DNA of 37,827 nucleotides from TMED23 sp964639965. GTDB taxonomy: Bacteria > Pseudomonadota > Alphaproteobacteria > Rhodospirillales > UBA2165. The stretch is from contig CAZXGI010000022.1 in assembly GCA_964639965.1 (NCBI GenBank), forward strand, positions 1 to 37,827. The letters run 5' to 3'. Positions within the stretch are counted from its first letter, which is position 1. Each line of letters opens with the position of its first letter. The notes beneath the pieces are model-generated. The model worked only from the letters and a program-made list of their open reading frames with translations. It ran no database searches and was not told where the DNA came from. A program made the position numbers and the translations under genes. Of this stretch, positions 8,888 through 16,449 are shown piece by piece.

Positions 8888-10278
8888 GCAATGCAATTAC
8901 AGGGTTTGCTTATTTGCTAGCAGCCGTTTGCTTCATTATGGCACTTCGTGGTTTGAGCTCACCGGATAGTGCGCGCAGAGGTACCGCACTTGGCATAATA
9001 GGGATGTTCATTGCAGTGATAACTACACTAGCTGATCCCACCGTAATGAGCTTTGAATTAATTGTTGTTGGAATAGTTGTTGGTGGTCTGATTGGAACTA
9101 CCGTGGCTCTTAAGATTGAAATGACAGCACTACCTCAATTAGTTGCCGCATTTCACTCGTTAGTAGGGCTCGCGGCAGTATTTGTTGCTTTGGCTGCGTT
9201 CTTTGCTCCTGAAGCGTATGGTATAGGGACTTTTGGTAACATCCGTATGGTAAGCTTAGTTGAAATGTCTTTGGGCGCAGCAGTTGGAGCAATTACATTC
9301 TCAGGGTCGCTTATTGCGTTTGGTAAATTGCAAGGCATTTTAGGCGGTTCCCCTTTAGTTTTTAAAGGCCAACACGGCTTAAATGCCATATTGGGGATTG
9401 TGTTAATTGCCATAGTAATTTGGCTCGTGCAGACAAATAGTGATGTGGCTTTTTTGTTAGTTATTGGTATCTCAATTATTCTTGGGTTTACTATTATTCT
9501 TCCCATCGGCGGTGCAGATATGCCTGTTGTAGTATCGATGTTAAACTCTTATTCCGGTTGGGCGGCCTGCGGGATTGGATTTACACTGAGCAACACAGCG
9601 TTAATTGTTACAGGTGCATTAGTTGGTTCTTCCGGAGCTATTCTTAGTTATATTATGTGCAAAGGGATGAATCGTTCCATATTTAACGTTTTACTTGGTG
9701 GTTTTGGAGGTGAAGTTGCGGGTCCAGCTGAAAATCCAGGAGCTATCAAAAGATCGGTTAAGTCTGGAAGTGGTGATGATGCTGCATTTATTATGAAAAA
9801 TGCCAACAAGGTAATTATTGTGCCCGGTTATGGAATGGCTGTTGCTCAAGCCCAACATGCTCTCCGTGAAATGGCAGATCTTTTGAAAGCCGAAGGCGTT
9901 GATGTTGCTTATGCCATACACCCAGTTGCGGGCCGCATGCCTGGTCATATGAATGTGCTTTTAGCTGAAGCAAATGTGCCTTACGATGAAGTATTTGAGC
10001 TTGAAGAAATTAATACGGAGTTTTCGACGGCGGATGTTGCTTTTGTAATTGGCGCAAATGACGTGACTAATCCTTCTGCAAAAACGGATCCGAATAGCGC
10101 CATTTATGGCATGCCTATTCTGGAAGTTGAAAATGCTGGAACCGTGTTATTCATCAAACGATCAATGGCATCTGGCTATGCAGGTGTAGATAACGAATTA
10201 TTTTTCCGTGATAATACCATGATGTTATTTGACGATGCTAAGGCAATGACCGAGAGTATTGTTCAGGCGTTGGGATGA
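8884..10278 (+). CDS. pntB: NAD(P)+ transhydrogenase subunit beta
   Basis: Membrane plus NADP(H)-binding subunit, 464 residues, the usual length. Residues 1-265 form about eight or nine membrane helices of domain II. The C-terminal domain III (about 290-464) carries the NADP site VIIVPGYGMAVAQAQH, a Rossmann motif of the GxGxAxxA type, then HPVAGRMPGHMNVLLAEA and FVIGANDVTNPSAKTD, all typical. It is the last gene of the operon; 119 bases of non-coding DNA then separate it from the convergent rpsU. No T-run terminator is visible in that gap, only a weak TAGTTG/CAACTA pair at 10344-10376. Confidence 0.96.
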   Translation: MSNAITGFAYLLAAVCFIMALRGLSSPDSARRGTALGIIGMFIAVITTLADPTVMSFELIVVGIVVGGLIGTTVALKIEMTALPQLVAAFHSLVGLAAVFVALAAFFAPEAYGIGTFGNIRMVSLVEMSLGAAVGAITFSGSLIAFGKLQGILGGSPLVFKGQHGLNAILGIVLIAIVIWLVQTNSDVAFLLVIGISIILGFTIILPIGGADMPVVVSMLNSYSGWAACGIGFTLSNTALIVTGALVGSSGAILSYIMCKGMNRSIFNVLLGGFGGEVAGPAENPGAIKRSVKSGSGDDAAFIMKNANKVIIVPGYGMAVAQAQHALREMADLLKAEGVDVAYAIHPVAGRMPGHMNVLLAEANVPYDEVFELEEINTEFSTADVAFVIGANDVTNPSAKTDPNSAIYGMPILEVENAGTVLFIKRSMASGYAGVDNELFFRDNTMMLFDDAKAMTESIVQALG

Positions 10279-10397
10279 TATTGAGTTTAATTATTTCGGT
10301 GGAAAACTATACGGCTAAAGTTTGCAGGAAACCAGATAAAATATAGTTGCTCAGCCCTAGACGCTAAAACCAACTAGTCTATATTTAGCATAGGATA

Positions 10398-10601
10398 CTA
10401 AAACCCTTCGCGTTCTATCCGCTTGCGTTCTAATTTTCTTGAGCGGCGAACGGCTTCGGCTTTTTCCCTAGCCTTTCGCTCAGAAGGTTTTTCATACGAA
10501 CGCCGGAGCTTCATTTCCCGGAATACACCTTCCCGCTGCATTTTCTTTTTCAAAGCCTTTAGGGCCTGATCAACATTATTATCACGAACTGTCACGTGCA
10601 C
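10398..10601 (-). CDS. rpsU: 30S ribosomal protein S21
   Basis: Small basic ribosomal protein of the 30S subunit, involved in mRNA binding during initiation. The sequence VRDNNVDQALKALKKKMQREG is the S21 core, followed by MKLRRSYEKPSERKAREKAEAVRR. The longest frame starts at a GTG at 10613, but that codon shares its first base with the AGGAG ribosome binding site and so cannot be the start. The next in-frame GTG, at 10601, lies 11 bases after AGGAG and gives MHVTVRDNN, matching the usual MQVxVRDNN start of alphaproteobacterial S21 and a length of 67 residues. Divergent from def. Confidence 0.93.
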   Translation of the reverse strand: MHVTVRDNNVDQALKALKKKMQREGVFREMKLRRSYEKPSERKAREKAEAVRRSRKLERKRIEREGF

Positions 10602-10768
10602 GGGTCTTATCACTCCTGCTAAAATAATTCATCAAGGTCGCGGGTTTTAGCACGGCTAAAGTGGGTTGGGAAGGGGGCAAATAGCACTAAATGAGGGTTT
10701 TTCGAAAAAATATGGTTTTTTTAGTCTAAAATATTGGTTTTGGTGAAAATTTAGGTCATATTTGCCAT

Positions 10769-11350
10769 ATGTCTATACTAAAAATTGCCAGAATAGGTCA
10801 CCCTGTTTTGCACCAGAAAGCCTCTCGAGTGACTGATTTTAAAGACCCCGAATTGCCGATTTTAATTGAAAGCATGATAGAGACGCTGGAAGACTCGGGT
10901 GGTATTGGGCTTGCCGCACCACAGGTTCATGTCCTAAAACGGATAGTAATTTTTTTTATACCTCAAGAACCTAGCCTGGAAACAGAAACCAGCTTTAATG
11001 TTGATTTGACGATTATGATTAACCCAGAAATTCAACCTCTTGATACTAAGACAAATATTGATTGGGAAGCTTGTTTATCGGTCCCAGGGTTTATGGGCGC
11101 CATCGAGAGGTATTCGCATATTAAATACTCTTGGCAAGATTTGAATGGCGAAAAACAAGAACGGGAAGCAGAAGGGTTTCATGCTAGAGCCGTACAACAT
11201 GAGTGTGATCATCTTGATGGAACGCTTTATCCAATGCGGATGAAAAACTTTGAAATGTTCGGATTTGCAGATGAAATTAAAAAAAATATGTCACTAATGA
11301 AAAAGGGGCGCGAGCTCCAGCAAGTTGTTGGCAATTTAAGGGAGCAATAA
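10769..11350 (+). CDS. def: Peptide deformylase
   Basis: Metal-dependent hydrolase removing the N-formyl group from nascent proteins. All three motifs are present in 193 residues: GGIGLAAPQV (motif 1, near residue 45), EACLSVPG (motif 2; normally EGCLSVP, with the Cys metal ligand kept) and QHECDHLDG (motif 3, the HExxH zinc/iron site). The insert between motifs 1 and 2 is slightly long. The ATG lacks a clear ribosome binding site. Its stop overlaps the ATG of the COQ9-family gene by one base (TAATG). In many alphaproteobacteria def is followed by fmt; here fmt is absent and a COQ9-family gene is in its place. Confidence 0.92.
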   Translation: MSILKIARIGHPVLHQKASRVTDFKDPELPILIESMIETLEDSGGIGLAAPQVHVLKRIVIFFIPQEPSLETETSFNVDLTIMINPEIQPLDTKTNIDWEACLSVPGFMGAIERYSHIKYSWQDLNGEKQEREAEGFHARAVQHECDHLDGTLYPMRMKNFEMFGFADEIKKNMSLMKKGRELQQVVGNLREQ

Positions 11351-11958
11351 TGACCTTAGATAAAAATAATGAAGTTAAGGATAGCATGGTTTTGGCGATG
11401 TTACCTCATGTTGCTTTTGATGGGTGGAGTGAAGAAGCCCTTATTTCGGGCCGTCGAGATCTTAAAATGGAGGCTATTAATACTGATCTTCTTTTTCCTC
11501 GGGGAATGAGGGATGTTGCCTTGCATTTTGGTGATTATATAGACCGTGAGATGACAGCTAAACTAGCGACCGTTAATTTAAATAGAATGCCAGTCAGAGA
11601 GCGTATTGCAACCTGTGTAATTGTTAGGTTGGGATTGCTTGCGCCGCATAAAGATGCAATCAGACGGCTCTTATCATTTCTGGCATTACCAGGGAACCAT
11701 CTTTTTGGTTTGCAAATAACAATGAAGACAACTGATGTTATATGGAATGTTGCTGGGGACACAGCTACTGATTTTAATTATTATACGAAACGAGGCTTGC
11801 TTGCAGGTATCTACGGTTTAACAATTTTGTATTGGTTGTCAGATACATCTCCGGACTGTGTTAAAACAGGTTTGTTTCTGGAACAACGTATTAGCGAGGT
11901 GATGCAGATACCTAAATTCCAAGGAAAATTGGCAAGAATATTTAAACGATTAGGTTAA
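11350..11958 (+). CDS. COQ9 family protein (ubiquinone biosynthesis accessory)
   Basis: A 202-residue protein of the COQ9 family, found in mitochondria and alphaproteobacteria. Eukaryotic COQ9 binds lipid and presents substrate to the hydroxylase COQ7. Recognisable stretches are MLPHVAFDGWSEEAL near the N-terminus, VIWNVAGDTATDFNYYTKRGL near residue 135 and GIYGLTILYWLSDTSPD after it; the fold is TetR-like and all-helical. It is translationally coupled to def, with GGGAG inside the def 3' end. No other ubi gene adjoins, though the ABC1-type kinase at 5879-7222 belongs to the same pathway in other organisms. The bacterial function is inferred by family. Confidence 0.88.
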   Translation: MTLDKNNEVKDSMVLAMLPHVAFDGWSEEALISGRRDLKMEAINTDLLFPRGMRDVALHFGDYIDREMTAKLATVNLNRMPVRERIATCVIVRLGLLAPHKDAIRRLLSFLALPGNHLFGLQITMKTTDVIWNVAGDTATDFNYYTKRGLLAGIYGLTILYWLSDTSPDCVKTGLFLEQRISEVMQIPKFQGKLARIFKRLG

Positions 11959-12095
11959 CCATTAAACATGATTAAACGCACAATTTTTTAACGTCTTCCA
12001 TGCCATGGTTTGGAATCGGATTTGTGAGTATAGACTTTTTGAAGTTTAAGATCGCTTTATTAAAAATGTTGTTTCATCGTAGCATTTGCTGAAAT

Positions 12096-12587
12096 TTATT
12101 CGACAGGTTCTTCAACGACGTTGGCAGTTTGGTTAGTGCGGAATTCATCCAATGCAACGGCAACCTGATTATTTTCAAGTGCAATAATACTAGCAGCCAA
12201 TATACCCGAGTTAATTGCCCCTGCTTTACCAACGGCTAGAGTGCCTACAGGAATTCCAGCGGGCATTTGTGCCATAGCAAGCAGAGCATCAAGACCACCC
12301 ATTACTTTGCCATCCATTGGCACACCAAGAACGGGTAGTGGCGTCAAAGCAGCTGTTGCACCTGGCAAAGCTGCAGCCATCCCTGCTCCAGCAATTAATA
12401 CTTTTAAACCCCGCTTTTTTGCCGATTCTGCGTAGTCGGCTAGTCGGTGTGGCGTTCTATGGGCGGATATTATCTTTGCTTCATATGGTACACCCAATTT
12501 TTCTAAGATCAAAGTCGAGTGTTTCATTGTTGCCCAGTCAGATTGACTTCCCATTACGATACCAACAATTGCTTTGGTCTTGGCCAT
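12096..12587 (-). CDS. purE: N5-carboxyaminoimidazole ribonucleotide mutase (PurE), variant active site
   Basis: Purine synthesis: converts N5-CAIR, made by PurK, to CAIR. The 163-residue chain has the class I motifs VMGSQSDW (residues 11-18), ISAHRTP (catalytic His43) and MPAGIPVGTLAVGKAGA. One key motif is altered: the family GAGGAAHLPG reads GAGMAAALPG, so the conserved His is Ala73 and the preceding Gly is Met70. purK, usually directly beside purE, is not here: one flank is a 137-base gap before the convergent COQ9 gene, the other a divergent TIGR02444 gene. Start: ATG preceded by GGGAG at 8 bases. Still most likely a working PurE, but see the findings. Confidence 0.87.
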   Translation of the reverse strand: MAKTKAIVGIVMGSQSDWATMKHSTLILEKLGVPYEAKIISAHRTPHRLADYAESAKKRGLKVLIAGAGMAAALPGATAALTPLPVLGVPMDGKVMGGLDALLAMAQMPAGIPVGTLAVGKAGAINSGILAASIIALENNQVAVALDEFRTNQTANVVEEPVE

Positions 12588-12626
12588 GTCTAAACTCCCA
12601 TTTTATATGAACCACTAATTCTGTAG

Positions 12627-12640
12627 GGTATTATAATACC
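12627..12640. repeat. Perfect 14-base palindrome at the purE promoter
   Basis: GGTATTATAATACC is its own reverse complement and contains TATAAT on both strands. It sits between purE and the divergent TIGR02444 gene, over the predicted purE -10. It could be an operator or simply an AT-rich core promoter. Confidence 0.5.
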
Positions 12641-12656
12641 AGTGATTACTGCGCAA
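12628..12656 (-). promoter_or_regulatory. purE: Candidate purE promoter overlapping a palindrome
   Basis: Read on the minus strand: TTGCGC, 17 bases, TAATAC. The -10 lies inside a 14-base perfect palindrome (12627-12640, GGTATTATAATACC). The predicted transcript start near 12621 gives a leader of about 34 bases. Confidence 0.4.
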
Positions 12657-12865
12657 GTTAAAGACAATGTGTTGTCTAATTTATTTATCTTTATTATGTT
12701 TAAAACAAAGATTGAATTGGCCAAAAGTTGCATAAATTAGTGAAAGAACTATCTTAAATTATCTTATTACCGTTAAATTACCATCAAATTAACAAGAAAT
12801 TCGTGTGACGTGATAATTTGAAATGTATCTTGTTTTGAGCATATTTTGAGAGCGAAAATAGTTAT

Positions 12866-13408
12866 ATGACACAAAATATTGAATCTATGGAAGAAAATCC
12901 ATTTTGGGATTTTTCTTTAAAATTTTATGATCAAAAAAATGTAGCTACTTCTTGCTTGGCACTTCAAGAGGACGTTGGTGCAGACGTCAACTTATTGCTT
13001 TATTGTTGCTGGGTTGCCTCTCAAGGTGCTGTTGTTATTGAAACTGCTGAGTTCGTTGAAATTATCGATGCGATTTCTCCCTGGCATTTAAAGGTTATTA
13101 AGCGTTTGCGGCAAATCAGGAGAGATATAAAGAAAGGAAGTGCGTGTGATCTGGGAGTACTTTCAGAGGGGTTGCGGCAATCGATAAAGAAATGTGAACT
13201 TGAAGGAGAGAGAGTCGAGCAAATTATTCTTTATGAGTCTGGCGTAAGAAATTTCCCAATTACTAACGTGCCGCCATCTGAAAAAGTGACGAATGCTAAA
13301 ATTAATTTGACAAATTACCTTCTAACTATTGCAGGAATGATCTCTCAAGATTCAAAAAAATTGGTTCGAATAATTGGCGACGAACTCATTTTATATATTA
13401 AACAATAG
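12866..13408 (+). CDS. TIGR02444 / DUF2390 family protein
   Basis: A 180-residue cytosolic protein of unknown function. The N-terminal block NPFWDFSLKFYD, then CLALQEDVGADVNLLLYCCW, is the recognisable TIGR02444 (DUF2390) signature. The rest is helical and basic around residues 75-95, then poorly conserved. There are no membrane segments or signal peptide. The ATG is preceded by GAGAG about 12 bases away. It is divergent from purE over 278 AT-rich bases and convergent with trcR. No pathway can be read from the context. Confidence 0.8.
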   Translation: MTQNIESMEENPFWDFSLKFYDQKNVATSCLALQEDVGADVNLLLYCCWVASQGAVVIETAEFVEIIDAISPWHLKVIKRLRQIRRDIKKGSACDLGVLSEGLRQSIKKCELEGERVEQIILYESGVRNFPITNVPPSEKVTNAKINLTNYLLTIAGMISQDSKKLVRIIGDELILYIKQ

Positions 13409-13498
13409 ACTAGGAGTTTTGTGTTTCAACAAGATTCTTTGGCATTTGTTTGGTACGTTTAATTAAAAGTTTCAAATTTTGAGCCTAAGTTTGACTAA

Positions 13499-14254
13499 TT
13501 AGGTTTCAGGTAAATTAGATTCTGTATCTAAATTCTGCCCAAAAACGGTTTCGCTATCAACTTTTGATTGATTGTCTTTTTTGAGCTCGGTCTCGGAAGC
13601 CCCGAACACTTGTTCAGCCGTTGGGGGCGAATCCGGCTGAATGTCTGCGATTTCTGGTAACTTTGTAGAGATTGTCTTTGATTCAGGTTCGGCGATCGGC
13701 GGTAAAGGTTCGGTTGGGGTGTGATCGTTACCAGCTTTTGAGCGAGCTATAGATATTACCTTTTCTAAATCTTGTGCCGTACAAAGTCCGAGGTAAACTG
13801 GGCTTTGTGCCTTAATAGATGATGAATTGCGGTGCGTTTTGTCGCGGATTGCATTTATAGTAGGTTTGGTTGTGCCAATCAGCCGACCAATTTGGGCATC
13901 GCTTAGTTCTGGATAACTCCGCAATAACCATGAAATAGCGTCAGGTTTATTTTGTCGCTTTGAAATAGGTGTATATCGCGCACCTTTTTGCCGCACTTTT
14001 GGAAGGGGGATAGTTGGTTTTGCCATTATCATGCGATCCGTTGGATCAGCTTCGCATCGAGTGATTTCTTCTTTATTTAATTGACCATTTGCTGTTGGGT
14101 CTAGGCCCTGCATACCGGGAGCAACTTCGCCATCTGCAATTGCTTGGACTTCAAGAATGTGTAAATTACAATAATCTGCAATTTGGTCAAATGTAAGCGC
14201 AGTATTTTCAACTAGCCAAACGGCGGTTGCTTTTGGCATAAGTGGCTGGGCCAT
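13499..14254 (-). CDS. trcR: DUF1013 cell-cycle transcriptional regulator (TrcR-type)
   Basis: Alphaproteobacterial DNA-binding protein of the DUF1013 family, named TrcR for its cell-cycle role in the alphas where it has been studied. The N-terminal half is the conserved part: AVWLVENTALTFDQIADYCN (about residues 11-30), EVQAIADGEVAPGMQGLDP, and a second helix-turn-helix-like stretch LSDAQIGRLIGTTKPTINAIRD (about 115-136). Residues 180-251 are a low-complexity tail rich in Pro, Glu and Ser. Start: ATG after AGAGGA. A good promoter lies 60-90 bases upstream. The divergent neighbour is a DUF1192 gene, a pairing I regard as common in alphaproteobacteria. The regulon cannot be inferred from this window. 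Confidence 0.85.
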   Translation of the reverse strand: MAQPLMPKATAVWLVENTALTFDQIADYCNLHILEVQAIADGEVAPGMQGLDPTANGQLNKEEITRCEADPTDRMIMAKPTIPLPKVRQKGARYTPISKRQNKPDAISWLLRSYPELSDAQIGRLIGTTKPTINAIRDKTHRNSSSIKAQSPVYLGLCTAQDLEKVISIARSKAGNDHTPTEPLPPIAEPESKTISTKLPEIADIQPDSPPTAEQVFGASETELKKDNQSKVDSETVFGQNLDTESNLPET

Positions 14255-14321
14255 CTTCTATTCCTCTTATTTGTCGTGTTCGGGGTTACTCAATCAGTAT
14301 TTTTCAACAATTAGGCATATG

Positions 14322-14350
14322 AATATAGGCTTGGCATAAAGCCCCGTCAA
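14322..14350 (-). promoter_or_regulatory. trcR: Promoter of trcR
   Basis: Minus strand: TTGACG, 17 bases, TATATT; a near-consensus sigma-70-type promoter. The transcript start should be near 14315, giving a leader of about 60 bases before the ATG at 14254. Confidence 0.6.
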
Positions 14351-14359
14351 ACCGTGCTA

Positions 14360-14372
14360 TACAAAATTTGTA
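14360..14372. repeat. Inverted repeat between trcR and the DUF1192 gene
   Basis: TACAAA-A-TTTGTA, a perfect 6+6 inverted repeat about one base. It lies just upstream of the trcR -35 (10 bases away) and 84 bases before the DUF1192 ATG, a possible operator for either gene. Confidence 0.35.
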
Positions 14373-14455
14373 ATAATTGCCCTTTAAATGTTATTGGATT
14401 TGATCATACAGGAAATTTTTTTTATCTTTGGATAAATTTTTACTAGGATTTCGAT

Positions 14456-14635
14456 ATGGATTTTGACGAGGAAGAACCGAAAGCCAAAAAGGGTGGAATT
14501 GTGAATCTTGAAGTTATGTCAGTTGAAGCTCTCAATGAATATGTTCTCAACTTGCAGCTTGAGATTCAACGCGTTGAAGCAGAAATTGTTTCAAAGAAAA
14601 AAGCGAGGGAAGGTGCTGAGGATATATTTAAATGA
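14456..14635 (+). CDS. DUF1192 family small protein
   Basis: A 59-residue protein found by direct reading of the frame. It starts MDFDEEEPKAKKG, then MSVEALNEYVLNLQLEIQRV and a C-terminal coiled-coil-like tail KKKAREGAEDIFK. The LSVeEL-ey-aeLkaEI-RvE-e pattern is the DUF1192 signature, a short acidic alphaproteobacterial protein of unknown function. The ATG follows TAGGATTTCGAT, a passable ribosome binding site. It is divergent from trcR and convergent with rpmE. A coiled-coil adaptor role is only a guess. Confidence 0.82.
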   Translation: MDFDEEEPKAKKGGIVNLEVMSVEALNEYVLNLQLEIQRVEAEIVSKKKAREGAEDIFK

Positions 14636-14675
14636 TGAATTTTTGTGTTTAGTTTTTGAGATATAAATATTTCGT

Positions 14676-14900
14676 TTAGCTTTTTAGGCCGAGGCTCTCA
14701 AAACGTTTGTTAAACTTTGCAACTTGTCCACCACTATCAACTAATCTATGTTCTCCTGTCCAGGCTGGATGAGATTTAGGGTCAATATCAAGCTTTAATG
14801 TATCTCCAGCAACGCCCCAGGTAGATCGAGTGGTATAAGTAGTACCATCCGTCATGGCGACCGTGATTTCATGATAATCTGGATGTATGTCTTTCTTCAT
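14676..14900 (-). CDS. rpmE: 50S ribosomal protein L31
   Basis: Small 50S subunit protein, 74 residues, beginning MKKDIHPDYHEITVAMTDG, the L31 signature, with HPAWTGEH in the centre and FNKRF near the end. It lacks the CxxC zinc pairs of zinc-type L31 (no cysteine at all), so it belongs to the zinc-independent form common in alphaproteobacteria. Start: ATG 6 bases after CCGGAGT. A strong promoter lies immediately upstream (14924-14952), so the leader is only about 17 bases and leaves little room for autoregulatory RNA structure. Confidence 0.93.
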   Translation of the reverse strand: MKKDIHPDYHEITVAMTDGTTYTTRSTWGVAGDTLKLDIDPKSHPAWTGEHRLVDSGGQVAKFNKRFESLGLKS

Positions 14901-15250
14901 TTTTACTCCGGCAAGTTTGGGGGGTTATAATGCAGTGTTTCTCTTTGTGCAAGCGAGAAACAAAAAAAGTTTGTAATTTCCAATTAATAGATTGGACTTT
15001 TTTTGTGCATGGGGAGAATTGCGGCTAACAAAGGTTGATAATAGTGCAATAATTCCAGGAAGTTTAATATACAAGAGAAACCTTTTATTCAGGTTTTCAA
15101 TTATATAAAGCCTCTTCTATATAATATTTATTCTAAAATTAGCGTTGATCGTCTATGAGTAGGAGAAGAAATGTTAGGGCTATAAGCTATGACAATCAAA
15201 GAAATCAATACGAGAGGCGGCCCTCTGTTTAATGAATAAATCCATTTTTT
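14901..15250. other. 350-base intergenic stretch with no convincing gene
   Basis: Holds the rpmE promoter at its left end. The rest is AT-rich. A 25-codon Arg-rich frame at 15155-15232 has no clear ribosome binding site. A 5-bp stem (AGAGG/CCTCT, about 15214-15226) lies where the MotB-like cluster should terminate but lacks a T-run. Confidence 0.7.
14924..14952 (-). promoter_or_regulatory. rpmE: Promoter of rpmE
   Basis: Minus strand: TTGCAC, exactly 17 bases, TATAAC, ending 23 bases before the ATG. This is the best-looking promoter in the window. Confidence 0.65.
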
Positions 15251-16444
15251 TTACCGTTGTGTAAGTTTCAATTCAATACGGCGGTTGCGACGGTGCGCAA
15301 TCTCATCATCACGTGGGTCAATTGGTTGAAATTGTCCGAAGCCGGTTGCCGCTAAGTTAGCTGGAAGTATATTATTTGCAATTAAGTATTTGACCACAGA
15401 AATTGCCCGAGCAGTTGAAAGCTCCCAATTTGACGGAAATCTTGATGTTTTTATTGGTACGCTATCGGTGTGGCCATCAACCCTTAGTACCCACTTTAGT
15501 TTTCTTGGGATTTTTTTACTAATTTTAATTAGTGTACCTGCTAATTGTTTGATTTGAGCCTTACCTTCTGCTCCTAGTTCTGCTGATCCTGTTTTAAACA
15601 AAACCTCAGACTGGAATACAAAACGGTCTCCTACAATTCGGATTCCTGGTTGATTACCTAAAACTGTTCGCAAGTTTCCAAAAAATTCTGAGCGGTAATA
15701 GGAAAGTTCTTGAACCTTATTAGCGAGAGCGGCATTCAAACGCTTTCCCAAATTAGCTATTCGGGTTTTTTGTTTTTGTGCCATTGCCTCTGAAATTTCC
15801 AATGTTTCGGCAATTTGAGAGATTTGTTCGCGTAAAGCTCTAAGTTGTTTATTTAACAAAGCAACTTCAGCTCGCGCGGTTTTAGAAAGTTTTTTTTCTG
15901 TGATAATGGCGTCTTCTTTTGATGCTAGTTTAACTAATGAGGACTTTACCTTTCTCTCCAATTCTTCCTGAAGAGCTTTTAGTTTTTGAATATCGTCAGT
16001 CAGGGTATTAATTTGGCTTAATTGTTGTTTGAGTTTGGTCCTATCATTGATTGTGTTTTTTTCTGCGGTGTCTAGTTCTCTACCTAACTTAGCTAATTGG
16101 TTCGAAGTTATTTCAGCTCGCACTGATAACGATTTAATTTCAATTTTTTGCTTATCTCGCTGCATTACAGATGCTGAAAGTTCATCCGAAAGAGTTGAAA
16201 TATCAGCACGCAGAGCCTCATTGGCTTTGCGTTCTAAATTTAAAAGATCAGCTAGTTCGCTCACTTGTCCGCGCAATCTATCTAGCGCTTGATCTCGTCC
16301 TGTTAGTGCTTCGCTTAAAAAGAATTGAGCTATTACGAAAATCATTAATAGAAATATAATTACCATCAGAAGAGAGGCTAGGGCATCGACAAAACCAGGC
16401 CAAATATCTGTACGATTTTGATTTCGGCGAAAAAGCGCAGTCAT
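15251..16444 (-). CDS. MotB/OmpA-like peptidoglycan-binding protein with long coiled coil
   Basis: Probable stator-like partner of the MotA/ExbB-like channel upstream. The 397 residues divide into a short basic cytosolic start, one membrane helix (about 18-42, WPGFVDALASLL onward) with Asp20 at its beginning where MotB has its proton-carrying Asp, a long heptad-rich coiled coil (about 50-245), and a C-terminal OmpA/MotB peptidoglycan domain (about 270-397) with VDGHTDSVPI, WELSTARAISVVKYL and RRNRRIELKL. It starts 5 bases after the stop of the channel gene, so the two are co-translated. The coiled coil is far longer than in MotB or TolR. No flagellar gene is near. Known in alphaproteobacteria as an uncharacterised conserved pair; true role unknown. 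Confidence 0.85.
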   Translation of the reverse strand: MTALFRRNQNRTDIWPGFVDALASLLMVIIFLLMIFVIAQFFLSEALTGRDQALDRLRGQVSELADLLNLERKANEALRADISTLSDELSASVMQRDKQKIEIKSLSVRAEITSNQLAKLGRELDTAEKNTINDRTKLKQQLSQINTLTDDIQKLKALQEELERKVKSSLVKLASKEDAIITEKKLSKTARAEVALLNKQLRALREQISQIAETLEISEAMAQKQKTRIANLGKRLNAALANKVQELSYYRSEFFGNLRTVLGNQPGIRIVGDRFVFQSEVLFKTGSAELGAEGKAQIKQLAGTLIKISKKIPRKLKWVLRVDGHTDSVPIKTSRFPSNWELSTARAISVVKYLIANNILPANLAATGFGQFQPIDPRDDEIAHRRNRRIELKLTQR

Positions 16445-16449
16445 TGTTT

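Noticed and set aside
10344..10376. Bidirectional terminator between pntB and rpsU
   Set aside because: TAGTTG/CAACTA arms are 6 bp with a 21-base loop; too weak to call.
11955..11976. TTAACCAT half-site and a TTAA-N6-TTAA after the COQ9-family gene
   Set aside because: It overlaps the stop codon and lies between convergent genes, so it has no promoter to regulate; spacing is off by one.
12752..12795. CtrA-type sites in the TTAA-rich stretch upstream of the TIGR02444 gene
   Set aside because: TTAA half-sites occur at 12754, 12773 and 12789, spaced 19 and 16 bases, not the TTAA-N7-TTAA arrangement. It is explained by AT-richness.
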